NCBI RefSeq assembly: GCF_013317235.1
Contig: NZ_WLCM01000010.1
Coordinates: 62,001 to 126,000 of the forward strand
Source: Leisingera sp. ANG59
GTDB lineage: Bacteria; Pseudomonadota; Alphaproteobacteria; Rhodobacterales; Rhodobacteraceae
Length of the DNA: 64,000 bases
Direction of reading: 5' to 3'
This document shows positions 40,317 to 48,853 of this stretch, one piece after another; the stretch's first letter is position 1; every line of letters begins with the position of its first letter. The position numbers and the translations under genes were made by a program. Below the pieces are notes generated by a model. That model did not search any database. It was given only the letters and a program-made list of their open reading frames with translations, and was not told the origin of the DNA.

Positions 40317-42140
40317 GTGAATCAGCGAAAAGAAAATTTCCGGACTCTTCGCGCGGCACTGGCTGGAATCACCCTGGCAATTACCGCGAATTATGCGCAA
40401 GCAGAATCGGCCCATGGCATAGCTATGTACGGCGACCCCGCACTGCCACCGGATTTTGTGTCTTTACCCTATGCGAACCCGGACGCGCCGAAGGGCGGCA
40501 AGGTTGTGTTCGGCAATACCGGAGGCTTTGACAGCCTCAACCCGTTCACCCTTAAGGGGACCTCTCCCTGGCAGCTGAGGTTCTGGGGATACGAGAGTCT
40601 GATGGGTCGGTCCTGGGACGAGCCTTTCACGCTCTACGGCCTTCTGGCCGAATCGATTGAGGTCCCCGAGGACCGTTCCTGGGTCGAATTCACCCTGCGC
40701 GAGGGAGCCCGATTCTCTGACGGCAGCCCGGTGACCGCCGACGACGTGATCTGGTCCTACGAGACTTTGGGCACCAAGGGCCACCCGCGCTACCGCGGGT
40801 TCTGGACCAAGGTGGAGAAGATCGAACAGACCGGCCCGCGCAGCCTGCGGCTGACCTTCAACACCGAGGACCGGGAACTGGCGCTGATCGCCGGGCTGCG
40901 CCCGATCCTCAAGAAGGCGCAGTGGGAGGGCAAGGAGTTCGGCACGGACGAGGTCGAAGGTCCGCCCATCGGCACCGGCCCATATGTAGTGTCCAAGTAT
41001 GAGCCGGGCCGCTTTCTCACCTTCGCCCGCAATCCGGATTACTGGGGCCAGGACCTGCACCTGCGCCGCGGTACCCAGAACTTCGACGAGTTGCGCATCG
41101 ACTTCTTCGGCGATGAAACCGTGCTGTTCGAGGCCTTCAAGGCCGGGGAGTTGAGCGCGGTGCGCGAGTTCAATGCCGACAAATGGGACAGCGTCTACAG
41201 CTTCCCGGCGATCACCCGCGGGGATGTAGTCAAAAGCGAGATCCCGCACCAGCGCCCCTCCGGCATGACCGGGCTGGTGATGAACACCCGCCGCGCGCCG
41301 CTGGATGACTGGCGCGTGCGCGAGGCGTTGCTGCTGGCGTTCAACTTCGAATACATCAACGGCACCGTGACCGGCGGCACCCAGCAGCGGATCAGCTCCT
41401 ATTTCTCCGGTTCCGAACTGGGCATGCGGCCCGGCGCAGCAGCGGGCACGGTGCGCGCACTGCTGGAACCCTTTGCGGACAGCCTGCTGCCCGGCACGCT
41501 GGAGGGCTACACCCTGCCCCAAGGCGACGGCAGCAAGCGCAACCGCGGCAACCTGCGCAAGGCGATGAAGCTTCTGGAGGAAGCGGGCTGGACCGTCACC
41601 GACGGGGTGCTGCGCAACGGCGAAGGCACAGCGCTGACGCTCAGCGTGCTGATCCGCCAGGGCGACGGGGAGATGAAGACGGTTACCGAAATCTACGCCC
41701 GCGCGCTGGAGAGGCTGGGCATCAGCCTGACGGCTGAAACCGTTGACAATGCCCAGTACGCCGAACGGGAAAACGCCTATGACTTCGACCTTACCCGGTT
41801 CCGCCGGGAACTGTCGCTGAGCCCTGGCAACGAGCAGCACTATTACTGGGGCAGCGAAGGCGTCGATCAGCCCGGAAGCCGCAACCTGATGGGTATGGAC
41901 AGCCCGGCAGCGGAGGCGATGATCGATGCGATGCTGACCGCCACGGAGCCGGAGGATTTCACCGCCGCTGTGCGGGCGCTGGACCGGGTACTGACCGCCG
42001 GGCGCTATGTCATTCCGTTCTGGAGCTTCGAAACCGGCCGCATCGCCCACATCAAGGAAATGCGTTTCCCGGACAGGCTGCCGATTTACGGCGACCGGAC
42101 CGAGTTCATGCCGGACGTCTGGTGGTATCAGGCAGACTGA
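40317..42140 (+). CDS. ABC transporter substrate-binding protein, family 5 (YejA-like)
   Basis: 607 residues with a GTG start at 40317; an in-frame TAA at 40296 rules out earlier starts. The signal peptide (about 1-30) ends TANYAQAESA. HGIAMYGDPALPPDFVSLPYANPDAPKGG is a YejA-type N-terminus, and LREGARFSDGSPVTADDVIWSYE is the family 5 (SBP_bac_5) signature. YejA-like proteins capture peptides or, in some cases, other oligomers in the periplasm for an ABC importer. The usual YejB/YejE permeases and YejF ATPase do not follow; the next gene is arsenic-related. The leader holds a 10-base match to the divergent small RNA candidate. Confidence 0.88.
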   Translation: MNQRKENFRTLRAALAGITLAITANYAQAESAHGIAMYGDPALPPDFVSLPYANPDAPKGGKVVFGNTGGFDSLNPFTLKGTSPWQLRFWGYESLMGRSWDEPFTLYGLLAESIEVPEDRSWVEFTLREGARFSDGSPVTADDVIWSYETLGTKGHPRYRGFWTKVEKIEQTGPRSLRLTFNTEDRELALIAGLRPILKKAQWEGKEFGTDEVEGPPIGTGPYVVSKYEPGRFLTFARNPDYWGQDLHLRRGTQNFDELRIDFFGDETVLFEAFKAGELSAVREFNADKWDSVYSFPAITRGDVVKSEIPHQRPSGMTGLVMNTRRAPLDDWRVREALLLAFNFEYINGTVTGGTQQRISSYFSGSELGMRPGAAAGTVRALLEPFADSLLPGTLEGYTLPQGDGSKRNRGNLRKAMKLLEEAGWTVTDGVLRNGEGTALTLSVLIRQGDGEMKTVTEIYARALERLGISLTAETVDNAQYAERENAYDFDLTRFRRELSLSPGNEQHYYWGSEGVDQPGSRNLMGMDSPAAEAMIDAMLTATEPEDFTAAVRALDRVLTAGRYVIPFWSFETGRIAHIKEMRFPDRLPIYGDRTEFMPDVWWYQAD

Positions 42141-42172
42141 CCTGTCTGTCCGCGCAGGCCCTTCATTCATAG

Positions 42173-42201
42173 TTGACACGTGCAATGCACTTCCATATTT
42201 C
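42173..42201 (+). promoter_or_regulatory. promoter of the arsenic operon
   Basis: TTGACA at 42173-42178 and TATTTC at 42196-42201 are 17 bases apart. The expected transcription start is within a base or so of the arsR-arsC ATG at 42209, which predicts a nearly or fully leaderless mRNA. Confidence 0.6.
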
Positions 42202-42214
42202 GTGAATTATGGAA
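42191..42214. promoter_or_regulatory. candidate ArsR operator over the start codon
   Basis: TTCCATA-N10-TATGGAA is a perfect 7-bp dyad covering the -10 box and the ATG. A second palindrome, GTGCA-A-TGCAC, lies between the promoter boxes at 42180-42190. ArsR/SmtB repressors bind such dyads over promoters. Confidence 0.55.
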
Positions 42215-43042
42215 ATTGAACTGTCTGAGAAGCTTTCCGCCTTGGCGCACCCGAACCGGCTGGCACTGTTCCGGCTGCTGATGCGGCGCTATCCGGATGG
42301 TGTGCCTGCCGGGGAAATCGCGCAGGCGCTGAAGTTCAAGGCCAACACCGCCTCTTCTTACCTGTCAACGCTGAAACAGGCTGGCCTCATCACCCAGCAG
42401 CGCACCGGCACCTCGCTGATGTACGCCGCCGACCTGCCGGGTCTGCGCGGCATGTTCGACGGCCTTTTGACCGGCTGCTGCCAGAACCGGCTCGATATCT
42501 GTACCCCTGTCACCAGTGAAGCGGAAACCATGCCGACAACTGAACACCCGTTTAATGTCCTGTTTATCTGTACTGGCAACTCTGCCCGCTCCCTGCTGGC
42601 CGAGGCCATTCTGAAAAACGAAGGCGGTGGCAGGTTCCGCGCCTTTTCTGCCGGGACCCGCCCCTCGCCAGGGCCACGCCCTGAAGTGACGGCTCTTCTG
42701 AAGGCCAAGAAGATTGACACCAGCGGCCTGAGATCGAAGGACCTGGATGAATTTTCCGCGCCGGATGCGCCGCAGATGGATTTTATCTTCACCGTCTGCG
42801 ACCACGCCGCAAATGAGGAATGCCCGGCCTGGCCCGGCCAGCCGATGAGCGCCCATTGGGGCCCTGCCGATCCGGTCAAGACCGAGAGCACCGATGCCGA
42901 ACGCCGCCTTGCCTTCCAGCAGGCCTATGGGCTGCTCAGAAACAGGATCAGAGCCTTTGCGGCGCTGCCTTTTGAAACACTCGACCGCATGTCGCTTCAG
43001 CATCAGGTTGACGATATCGGCCGCCTGAACTCCCCCGACTGA
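42209..43042 (+). CDS. ArsR repressor fused to thioredoxin-type arsenate reductase
   Basis: 277 residues, two domains. Residues 1-100 are a winged-helix ArsR: LAHPNRLALFRLLMRR, then the recognition helix region NTASSYLSTLKQAGLI. The canonical CVC site is absent; Cys90, Cys91 and Cys98 near its C-terminal end resemble the Cys95/96/102 arsenite site of Acidithiobacillus ArsR. Residues 113-277 are a low-molecular-weight phosphatase-fold ArsC with nucleophile Cys121 (FICTGNSARS) and the resolving pair Cys197/Cys205 (VCDHAANEEC). It reduces arsenate to arsenite and may switch the operon off in the same chain. The first gene of arsRC-arsC-aqpS. Confidence 0.9.
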   Translation: MEIELSEKLSALAHPNRLALFRLLMRRYPDGVPAGEIAQALKFKANTASSYLSTLKQAGLITQQRTGTSLMYAADLPGLRGMFDGLLTGCCQNRLDICTPVTSEAETMPTTEHPFNVLFICTGNSARSLLAEAILKNEGGGRFRAFSAGTRPSPGPRPEVTALLKAKKIDTSGLRSKDLDEFSAPDAPQMDFIFTVCDHAANEECPAWPGQPMSAHWGPADPVKTESTDAERRLAFQQAYGLLRNRIRAFAALPFETLDRMSLQHQVDDIGRLNSPD

Positions 43043-43063
43043 ACAATAGCACGGACACAACAC

Positions 43064-43540
43064 ATGAACATTCTGGTCCTTTGCACCGGCAATTCCGCGC
43101 GCTCCATCCTGCTGGAGTCGATCTTCAAAACGCTGGGCGCAGGCCGCATCCGCGCCTATTCGGCGGGTTCCAACCCCACCGGCAAGGTGCATCCGCAGTC
43201 GCTGGTGCTGCTCGGGGAATTGGGCTATGGCACCGTCGGCGCCCGTTCCAAGAGCTGGGACGAATTTGCAGGCGCCGAAGCGCCGGAGATGGATGTGGTC
43301 ATCACCGTCTGTGCCTCTGCCGCAGGCGAGACCTGCCCGGTCTGGCCCGGCGCGCCGGTGCGTGCCCATTGGGGGGTCGAGGACCCGGCGGCGGCAGATC
43401 AGCCGGAGTGGGACAAGGCCTTCCGCACAGCCTATATCACGCTGGAGAAGCGCGCCAAGGCGCTGCTTGAACTGCCGATTGAAACCATGCCCTCCACCGA
43501 GCTCTCCCAGAAGCTCAAGCGGATCGGAGAGATCGCATGA
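43064..43540 (+). CDS. arsC: arsenate reductase, thioredoxin-coupled type
   Basis: 158 residues of the low-molecular-weight phosphatase fold. The P-loop VLCTGNSARS holds nucleophile Cys7, and VITVCASAAGETCPVWPG carries the two resolving cysteines with the same 8-residue spacing as the fused ArsC upstream. WPGAPVRAHWGVEDPA is the family end block. It turns arsenate into arsenite with thioredoxin. It starts 21 bases after the fusion gene and overlaps the aquaporin by ATGA. The two ArsC domains of the operon differ a lot in sequence, so the second is not a fresh duplicate. Confidence 0.92.
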   Translation: MNILVLCTGNSARSILLESIFKTLGAGRIRAYSAGSNPTGKVHPQSLVLLGELGYGTVGARSKSWDEFAGAEAPEMDVVITVCASAAGETCPVWPGAPVRAHWGVEDPAAADQPEWDKAFRTAYITLEKRAKALLELPIETMPSTELSQKLKRIGEIA

Positions 43541-44193
43541 CCGGACAGAAACTGCTGGCCGAGGGGCTGGGCACCGCCATGCTGCTGATCGGCGTAGTAG
43601 GTTCCGGCATCATGGCCGAGACCCTGGCGGACGGCAACGTGGCGCTGGCACTCTTAGCCAATGCAATTGCCACGGGCTGCATGCTATATGCCATCATCAC
43701 CACGCTGGGACCCATTTCCGGCGCCCATTTCAACCCCGCGGTGACGCTGGCCTTTGCCCTGCGCGGCGAGCATTCCTGGGGCGCTGTCGCCCCTTATGTC
43801 CTGGTGCAGATCGGCGGCGGCATCCTCGGCGTCTGGGCCTGCCACGTTATGTTCGATCTTGCAATCCTGCAAAGCTCGGCCACCATGCACCGCACCGGCA
43901 CCGCGCAGTGGTTCTCCGAGATCCTGGCCACATTCGGCCTCTTGTTCGTGATCTTCGGCGGCTTGCGCTCAAGACCCGACGCGGTGCCTGCACTGGTCGG
44001 CCTCTATATCACAGGCGCCTATTGGTTCACCTCCTCGACCAGCTTTGCCAACCCCGCTGTCACCATAGCGCGCGGCTTCAGCGACACCTTTGCGGGCATC
44101 TATCCGGGTCACATCCCGATGTTCATCCTGATGCAGCTCGCCGCAGTTGGCATTGGCCACCTGATGCTGCCAAGGCTATTTGCACCGCGCTGA
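43537..44193 (+). CDS. aqpS: aquaglyceroporin-type channel of the arsenic operon (AqpS-like)
   Basis: 218 residues, six membrane helices with the two half-helix NPA motifs: GAHFNPAVTLAFAL near residue 65 and SFANPAVTIARGF near 170. The MIP family includes AqpS of Sinorhizobium meliloti, encoded in an ars operon in place of ArsB, which lets arsenite made by ArsC leave the cell down its gradient. That role is inferred here from the identical context. The start overlaps the arsC stop (ATGA). No arsB, acr3 or arsH gene is visible nearby. Confidence 0.9.
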   Translation: MTGQKLLAEGLGTAMLLIGVVGSGIMAETLADGNVALALLANAIATGCMLYAIITTLGPISGAHFNPAVTLAFALRGEHSWGAVAPYVLVQIGGGILGVWACHVMFDLAILQSSATMHRTGTAQWFSEILATFGLLFVIFGGLRSRPDAVPALVGLYITGAYWFTSSTSFANPAVTIARGFSDTFAGIYPGHIPMFILMQLAAVGIGHLMLPRLFAPR

Positions 44194-44220
44194 CAACCAG
44201 CAGAAATCCGCTTACGGATA

Positions 44221-44247
44221 CCGCCCCAAGCCGGCACCTTGGGGCGG
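44221..44247 (+). terminator. hairpin after the arsenic operon
   Basis: CCGCCCCAAG and CTTGGGGCGG form a perfect 10-bp stem with a 7-base loop, 27 bases past the aquaporin stop. The sequence after it (ACGTTACAAAATC) has no U tract. Confidence 0.55.
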
Positions 44248-44323
44248 ACGTTACAAAATCTCACAAAAAGTGTTACGATGGGGGTCCGAAAACCATAATC
44301 CGTTTGTCAGGGAGTGCCCCCCA

Positions 44324-44554
44324 ATGCCTGTACAAGCAGCAGCTGCCAGCTGGATTGACAGGATGCCCCGCATCAAACAGCGCTTTCCTCATCTGAAAGC
44401 CAGCAACGCGCCATCCCTATTGGATGACCGGGACAAATTCGTGGCCTATCTGGCCCGCACCCACCACCTCACTTTGAATGAAGCCAAGGAAGAAGTGGAC
44501 GATTTCCTGTATATCGAAAGCCTGCTGAGAGAGTTGGACGGGCGCAAGCACTAG
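44324..44554 (+). CDS. small protein of unknown function
   Basis: 76 residues from the ATG at 44324, with CAGGGAG upstream. The chain is hydrophilic and predicted all-alpha: SWIDRMPRIKQRFPHLK, then LARTHHLTLNEAKEEVDDFLYIESLLREL. No cysteines, no signal peptide, no motif I recognise. The size and charge pattern fit a DNA- or protein-binding helical bundle or a stress protein, but nothing shows which. It has its own leader after the arsenic-operon hairpin and ends 9 bases from the convergent XRE regulator. Confidence 0.6.
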   Translation: MPVQAAAASWIDRMPRIKQRFPHLKASNAPSLLDDRDKFVAYLARTHHLTLNEAKEEVDDFLYIESLLRELDGRKH

Positions 44555-44563
44555 TCCGGAAAA

Positions 44564-45187
44564 TCAGGCCAGCGACGTCACCCAGAGGATCGTTGCGTCC
44601 TCGGGGCTGACGGAAATCACGTTGTGGCCCATCGCCGCGTCATAATAGGCGCTGTCGCCGCGGCGCATCTCCACCGGCTCATAGAATTCCGTATAAAGCT
44701 TGACCACGCCGGTCAGCACATAAAGGAATTCCTCGCCGTCATGGCGCACCCAGCCGTCGAACTCCTCCATCGACCGCGCGCGCACCCGCGCCCGGTACGG
44801 CAGCATCTGCTTGCGCGTCAGCCCGTCGGCCAGCAGCTCATGCTCATATGTCGCAGTGGCGTGGGCTGAGCCGTCACCGGATTTGGTCACTGTCATCCGG
44901 CCGTTCACCTGATCCCGCTGCGGCGGCGTGAACAGCTGCGGGATGGAGATCTCAAGTCCCTCAGCCAGCTTTTTGAGCGCCTCGTAAGTCGGTGACATCT
45001 GGCCGTTTTCGATCTTGGACAGGGTCGAACGCGCCAGCCCGGCCTGATTGGCCGCATATTCCAGCGTCCAGTCCCGCGCCTTGCGCAGCTCGCGCACACG
45101 GGCGCCCAGATCCAGGGGTTCGGCTTGATCGTCACCGCCGTTGGCGCGGGCGATGGTAATCAGGGATTTCGGGTCACGGCTTTTCAT
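44564..45187 (-). CDS. XRE family regulator with C-terminal cupin domain
   Basis: 207 residues. The helix-turn-helix at about 25-80 reads LGARVRELRKARDWTLEYAAN then GLARSTLSKIENGQMSPTYEAL, the Cro/CI type. The cupin barrel at about 120-205 reads YRARVRARSMEEFDGWVRHDGEEFLYVLTG and GDSAYYDAAMGHNVI. This HTH-cupin build belongs to regulators that sense small metabolites. It diverges from an acyl-CoA synthetase gene with only 64 bases between starts, so that operon is the likely target. Similar pairs occur in other roseobacters. Confidence 0.88.
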   Translation of the reverse strand: MKSRDPKSLITIARANGGDDQAEPLDLGARVRELRKARDWTLEYAANQAGLARSTLSKIENGQMSPTYEALKKLAEGLEISIPQLFTPPQRDQVNGRMTVTKSGDGSAHATATYEHELLADGLTRKQMLPYRARVRARSMEEFDGWVRHDGEEFLYVLTGVVKLYTEFYEPVEMRRGDSAYYDAAMGHNVISVSPEDATILWVTSLA

Positions 45188-45251
45188 GGGAACTCTATAA
45201 GCCGCACCCGCGCGCCTTGCAACGCAGGACAGCGCGGGCTAGCCATTTGCC

Positions 45252-46757
45252 ATGCTGTCAGTTTTTGATCAGGGGCCGTTTGCGCCCTGCCCTTCGCCCT
45301 TCAATCTTGCGGCCCATGTGCTGCGCCATGCCGCGCGGCTGGCAGGCAAGACCGGGCTTTCGGTGCTTGATGCCAACGGTTGCGAGGACTGGAGCTATGC
45401 CCGGCTGGAAGCCGCCGTGCGCGGCACCGGCACCGGGCTGCTGCAGGCTGGTCTGGTGCCCGGCGACATCGTTCTGATGCGGCTGGGAAACACAGTGGAG
45501 TTTCCCATCGCCTATCTCGGCGCCATCGCCGCAGGTCTGGTGCCGGTGCCGACCTCTGCCCAGCTGACAGAGGCGGAAACCGCGCGAATAATCGCAGATG
45601 TTGATCCGGCTGCGGTGCTGCGAGACCCGCAGGTGGCCTGCGCGAGTCACCCCCGGCAGATCAGCACGGCAGAGCTGCTGGAGATGCACGGCCTCCCCCC
45701 ATGCGACTATGACGCAGGAGACCCGGAGCGGCTTGCCTATGTGGTCTACACCTCAGGCACCAGCGGAAAACCGCGTGCTGTTGCGCATGCCCACAGGGCA
45801 GTCTGGGCGCGGCAGATGATGGTGGACGGCTGGTACGGGCTGACAGAGGACGACCGGCTGCTGCATGCCGGTGCCTTCAACTGGACCTACACGCTGGGCA
45901 CCGGGCTGATGGACCCCTGGTCGGCGGGCGCCACCGCGCTGATCCCGGCGCCCGGCACCCCGCCGGAAGACCTGCCAGCGCTGCTGCGCCGGCACCGTGC
46001 GACAATCTTTGCCGCAGCCCCCGGCGTTTACCGAAAGTTCCTGCGCGGCGGCGCGCTGGACCTGCCTGATCTGCGGCACGGGCTTTGCGCAGGTGAAAAA
46101 CTTTCCCGCCACCTTCACGAAGCTTGGGAGGCTTCGACTGGCTTCGGCCTCTATGAGGCTTTCGGGATGTCCGAGTGCTCGACCTTCATTTCCTCCTCGC
46201 CGTCGCACCCTGCGCAGGACGGCGCCTTGGGCCAGCCGCAGCCAGGCCGGAAGGTTGCCATTGTCGGCGCTGACGGCCCGGTGCCGATGGGCGAGGAAGG
46301 TACCATCGCCATCCACCGCTCCGACCCGGGGCTGATGCTGGGCTATCTGAACGCATCGGAGGAAACCGCGGCCCGCTATCAGGGCGACTGGTTCCTGAGC
46401 GGCGATCAGGGCGCAATGTCGACGGACGGCCAGATCCGATACCTGGGGCGCGGCGACGACATGATGAATGCGGGCGGCTACCGGGTGTCCCCGATTGAGG
46501 TCGAGACCGCGCTGGCGGCCCATCCCGGCATCACCCAGGCCGGTGCTGCCGCGGTGGAGGTGAAGGAAGACACCTATATCATTGCCGCCTTTTACACCGG
46601 TCCCGAAGAGTTGAAGGCAGAAGACCTGCAGGCCTTTGCATCCCGGAGCCTGGCCCGTTACAAGCAGCCCCGCGCTTATGTCCATCTGGACGCGCTGCCC
46701 ACCGGCGCCAACGGAAAACTGCTGCGCCGCGCCCTGCCTGCCCTGTTCAAAGGATGA
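45252..46757 (+). CDS. AMP-dependent acyl-CoA synthetase/ligase
   Basis: 501 residues. The adenylate-forming P-loop is YVVYTSGTSGKPRAVAHAH near residue 165. The A5 motif GLYEAFGMSECSTF, A7 LSGDQGAM, A8 YLGRGDDMMNAGGYRVSPIEVE and the C-terminal catalytic lysine in GANGKLLRR are present, so the enzyme looks active. It activates a carboxylic acid as acyl-AMP then acyl-CoA. The sequence falls near benzoate/medium-chain acyl-CoA ligases, but the acid is not deducible. Its stop overlaps the start of the FrnE-like gene (ATGA), and the XRE-cupin gene opposite probably controls it. Confidence 0.9.
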   Translation: MLSVFDQGPFAPCPSPFNLAAHVLRHAARLAGKTGLSVLDANGCEDWSYARLEAAVRGTGTGLLQAGLVPGDIVLMRLGNTVEFPIAYLGAIAAGLVPVPTSAQLTEAETARIIADVDPAAVLRDPQVACASHPRQISTAELLEMHGLPPCDYDAGDPERLAYVVYTSGTSGKPRAVAHAHRAVWARQMMVDGWYGLTEDDRLLHAGAFNWTYTLGTGLMDPWSAGATALIPAPGTPPEDLPALLRRHRATIFAAAPGVYRKFLRGGALDLPDLRHGLCAGEKLSRHLHEAWEASTGFGLYEAFGMSECSTFISSSPSHPAQDGALGQPQPGRKVAIVGADGPVPMGEEGTIAIHRSDPGLMLGYLNASEETAARYQGDWFLSGDQGAMSTDGQIRYLGRGDDMMNAGGYRVSPIEVETALAAHPGITQAGAAAVEVKEDTYIIAAFYTGPEELKAEDLQAFASRSLARYKQPRAYVHLDALPTGANGKLLRRALPALFKG

Positions 46758-47419
46758 CCAAAATGGCCACCGTCAAGCTCGACATCCTGTCCGACCCGAT
46801 CTGCCCCTGGTGCTATATCGGCAAAACCCATCTGGACAAGGCGCTGGCGGAAGTGCCGGACCACCCCTTCGTCATCGAATGGCACCCGTTCCAGCTGAAC
46901 CCCGACATGCCGCGCGAAGGCATGGACCGGCGTGAATACCTGGAGCGCAAGTTCGGCGGCAAGGAGGGCGCGGTGAAGGCTTATGCTCCGGTGGTGGAGC
47001 ACGCCGAAAAGGCCGGGCTGACGATCAATTTCGAAGCCATGAAGCGCACCCCCAACACGCTGGATGCGCACCGGCTGATCCATTGGGCCGGGATCGAGGG
47101 CAAGCAGACGCAGGTCGTGGATGCATTGTTCAAGGCATACTTCGTGGATGCCAAAGACATCGGCGACCATGCGGTTCTGGCAGAAATCGCTCAAGACGCA
47201 GAAATGGAGGCGGATGTCACCGCCCGCCTGCTGGAAGGAGACGGCGATGTGCAGGAGATCCGCGACCGCGACGCCCATTCCCGCAAGATGGGTGTGACAT
47301 CGGTTCCCACTTTCATCGTTGCCAACCAGCACGCGGTGCCGGGCGCCCAGCCGCCGGAGCTGTGGAAGCAGGTGATCGAAGAGATTCTGCAGCAGCTGAA
47401 AGCGGCCGAAACTGAATAA
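46754..47419 (+). CDS. DsbA-family oxidoreductase, FrnE-like
   Basis: 221 residues with no signal peptide, hence cytosolic. Thioredoxin-fold active site Cys17-Pro-Trp-Cys20 (SDPICPWCYIG), helical insert, then the cis-proline segment TSVPTFIVANQ. FrnE-type proteins (polyketide-linked in Streptomyces, redox-linked in Deinococcus) are disulfide-handling or 2-hydroxychromene-2-carboxylate isomerase-like enzymes. Overlap with the acyl-CoA synthetase suggests a shared aromatic-acid or stress pathway, which is inference. Confidence 0.9.
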   Translation: MTKMATVKLDILSDPICPWCYIGKTHLDKALAEVPDHPFVIEWHPFQLNPDMPREGMDRREYLERKFGGKEGAVKAYAPVVEHAEKAGLTINFEAMKRTPNTLDAHRLIHWAGIEGKQTQVVDALFKAYFVDAKDIGDHAVLAEIAQDAEMEADVTARLLEGDGDVQEIRDRDAHSRKMGVTSVPTFIVANQHAVPGAQPPELWKQVIEEILQQLKAAETE

Positions 47420-47570
47420 TCCGCCGCAGATTGCTTAGCATCGCAACTATGCACAGCAACCTGTGCAGCCGGGCGCTGGCACGGCTGGCGGGTTTATGGT
47501 AGCGGAAGCGGACGGCTCCCAGACCGGCCTCATTCCCCGGATCCCTCTGAAGAGCTGTTAGAGGTTTCAA

Positions 47571-48794
47571 ATGTCACAATCTCCCGCCCATGGCATGGCC
47601 AAGGCTGAATTCATCGCGCTGATTGCGATGATGTTTGCCACCATTGCGCTGTCGATCGACGCCATGTTGCCCGCGTTGCCGGAAATCGGCCAGACGCTCA
47701 GCCCGGACAACATCAACCGGGCGCAGCTGGTACTGACCTCCTTTGTTCTTGGCATGGGGCTTGGCACCTTCTTCACCGGCCCGCTGTCGGATGCCTTTGG
47801 CCGCAAGCCGGTGGTGGCTGCAGGCTGCGCTCTCTATGTCCTTGCCGCACTGACCGCCTGGTTGTCGCCCTCGCTGGAGGTCCTGCTGATCTCGCGCGTG
47901 CTGATGGGAATTGGTTCTGCCGGTCCGCGCATCGTGGGTGTGGCCGTTGTGCGCGACCTCTACTCAGGCCGCGAGATGGCCCGCCTGATGTCGATTGCCA
48001 TGATGATCTTCATGATTGTTCCGGCCATTGCCCCCTTGATGGGCGCAGGTATCATCGCACTGTCCGGCTGGCGCGCGATTTTCCTGCTGTTTGCACTGTT
48101 TGCGGCAATCATTGTCCTGTGGACCAGTTTCCGCCTGCCGGAAACACTGGCCGTAAACGACCGCCGTGCCTTCCGTGCCCCCTTGCTGATGGGTGCGGTC
48201 AAGGAGATGCTCAGCCACCCGACGGTACGCCTGTCGATCATGGTGCAGACGCTGTGCCTGGGCATGCTGTTCACCATGCTCACGATGGTGCAGCCGGTCT
48301 ATGACATCATCTTTGGACGCGGAGACAGCTTTCCTTACTGGTTCGGACTGGTCGCGCTGATCTCCGGCACCGCCAGCCTGCTGAACGCGGCCATCGTTGT
48401 GCGGATCGGCATGCGCCGCATCGTCACCGTTTCGCTGGCCGCCCAGATCCTGATCACTGGCGCGATGCTGCTGATCAGCGGCAGGAGCCTGCCGGATCCG
48501 TGGATGTTCGGCCTGTTTGTGGCCTGGCAGGCCAGCGTGTTCTTCATGGTCGGCACCACCGTCGGCAACCTCAATGCCATGGCGATGGAGCCGATGGGCC
48601 ATATTGCCGGTATGGCGGCATCGGTGATCGGGGCGATCTCGACCGTTCTGGCCGCTGCAGTTGCGGCACCCGTCGGGCTGCTGTTTGACGGCTCTCTGGT
48701 GCCGCTGGCGGCAGGGCTTTTGATCATGGCCTGCATCGCTTTCCTGCTGATGCTGCAGATGGCCAAGGCTGAGGCGCGGCTTCCCGCTGAATAA
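47571..48794 (+). CDS. Bcr/CflA family multidrug efflux MFS transporter
   Basis: 407 residues with 12 predicted helices. IDAMLPALPEIGQTLSPDN in helix 1 and the motif A loop GPLSDAFGRKPVVAAG between helices 2 and 3 fit the Bcr/CflA (drug:H+ antiporter-1) group. LMGIGSAGPRIVGVAVVRDLYSGREMAR is the helix 4-5 motif C region typical of the group. It expels drugs or small metabolites by proton exchange. It is a single gene 151 bases after the FrnE-like gene. Confidence 0.9.
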   Translation: MSQSPAHGMAKAEFIALIAMMFATIALSIDAMLPALPEIGQTLSPDNINRAQLVLTSFVLGMGLGTFFTGPLSDAFGRKPVVAAGCALYVLAALTAWLSPSLEVLLISRVLMGIGSAGPRIVGVAVVRDLYSGREMARLMSIAMMIFMIVPAIAPLMGAGIIALSGWRAIFLLFALFAAIIVLWTSFRLPETLAVNDRRAFRAPLLMGAVKEMLSHPTVRLSIMVQTLCLGMLFTMLTMVQPVYDIIFGRGDSFPYWFGLVALISGTASLLNAAIVVRIGMRRIVTVSLAAQILITGAMLLISGRSLPDPWMFGLFVAWQASVFFMVGTTVGNLNAMAMEPMGHIAGMAASVIGAISTVLAAAVAAPVGLLFDGSLVPLAAGLLIMACIAFLLMLQMAKAEARLPAE

Positions 48795-48853
48795 CAACCT
48801 TGCCCGGATAACACCCCCTGCCTAACCTTCCCTGAAACGGGGGAGGTTTTCAC

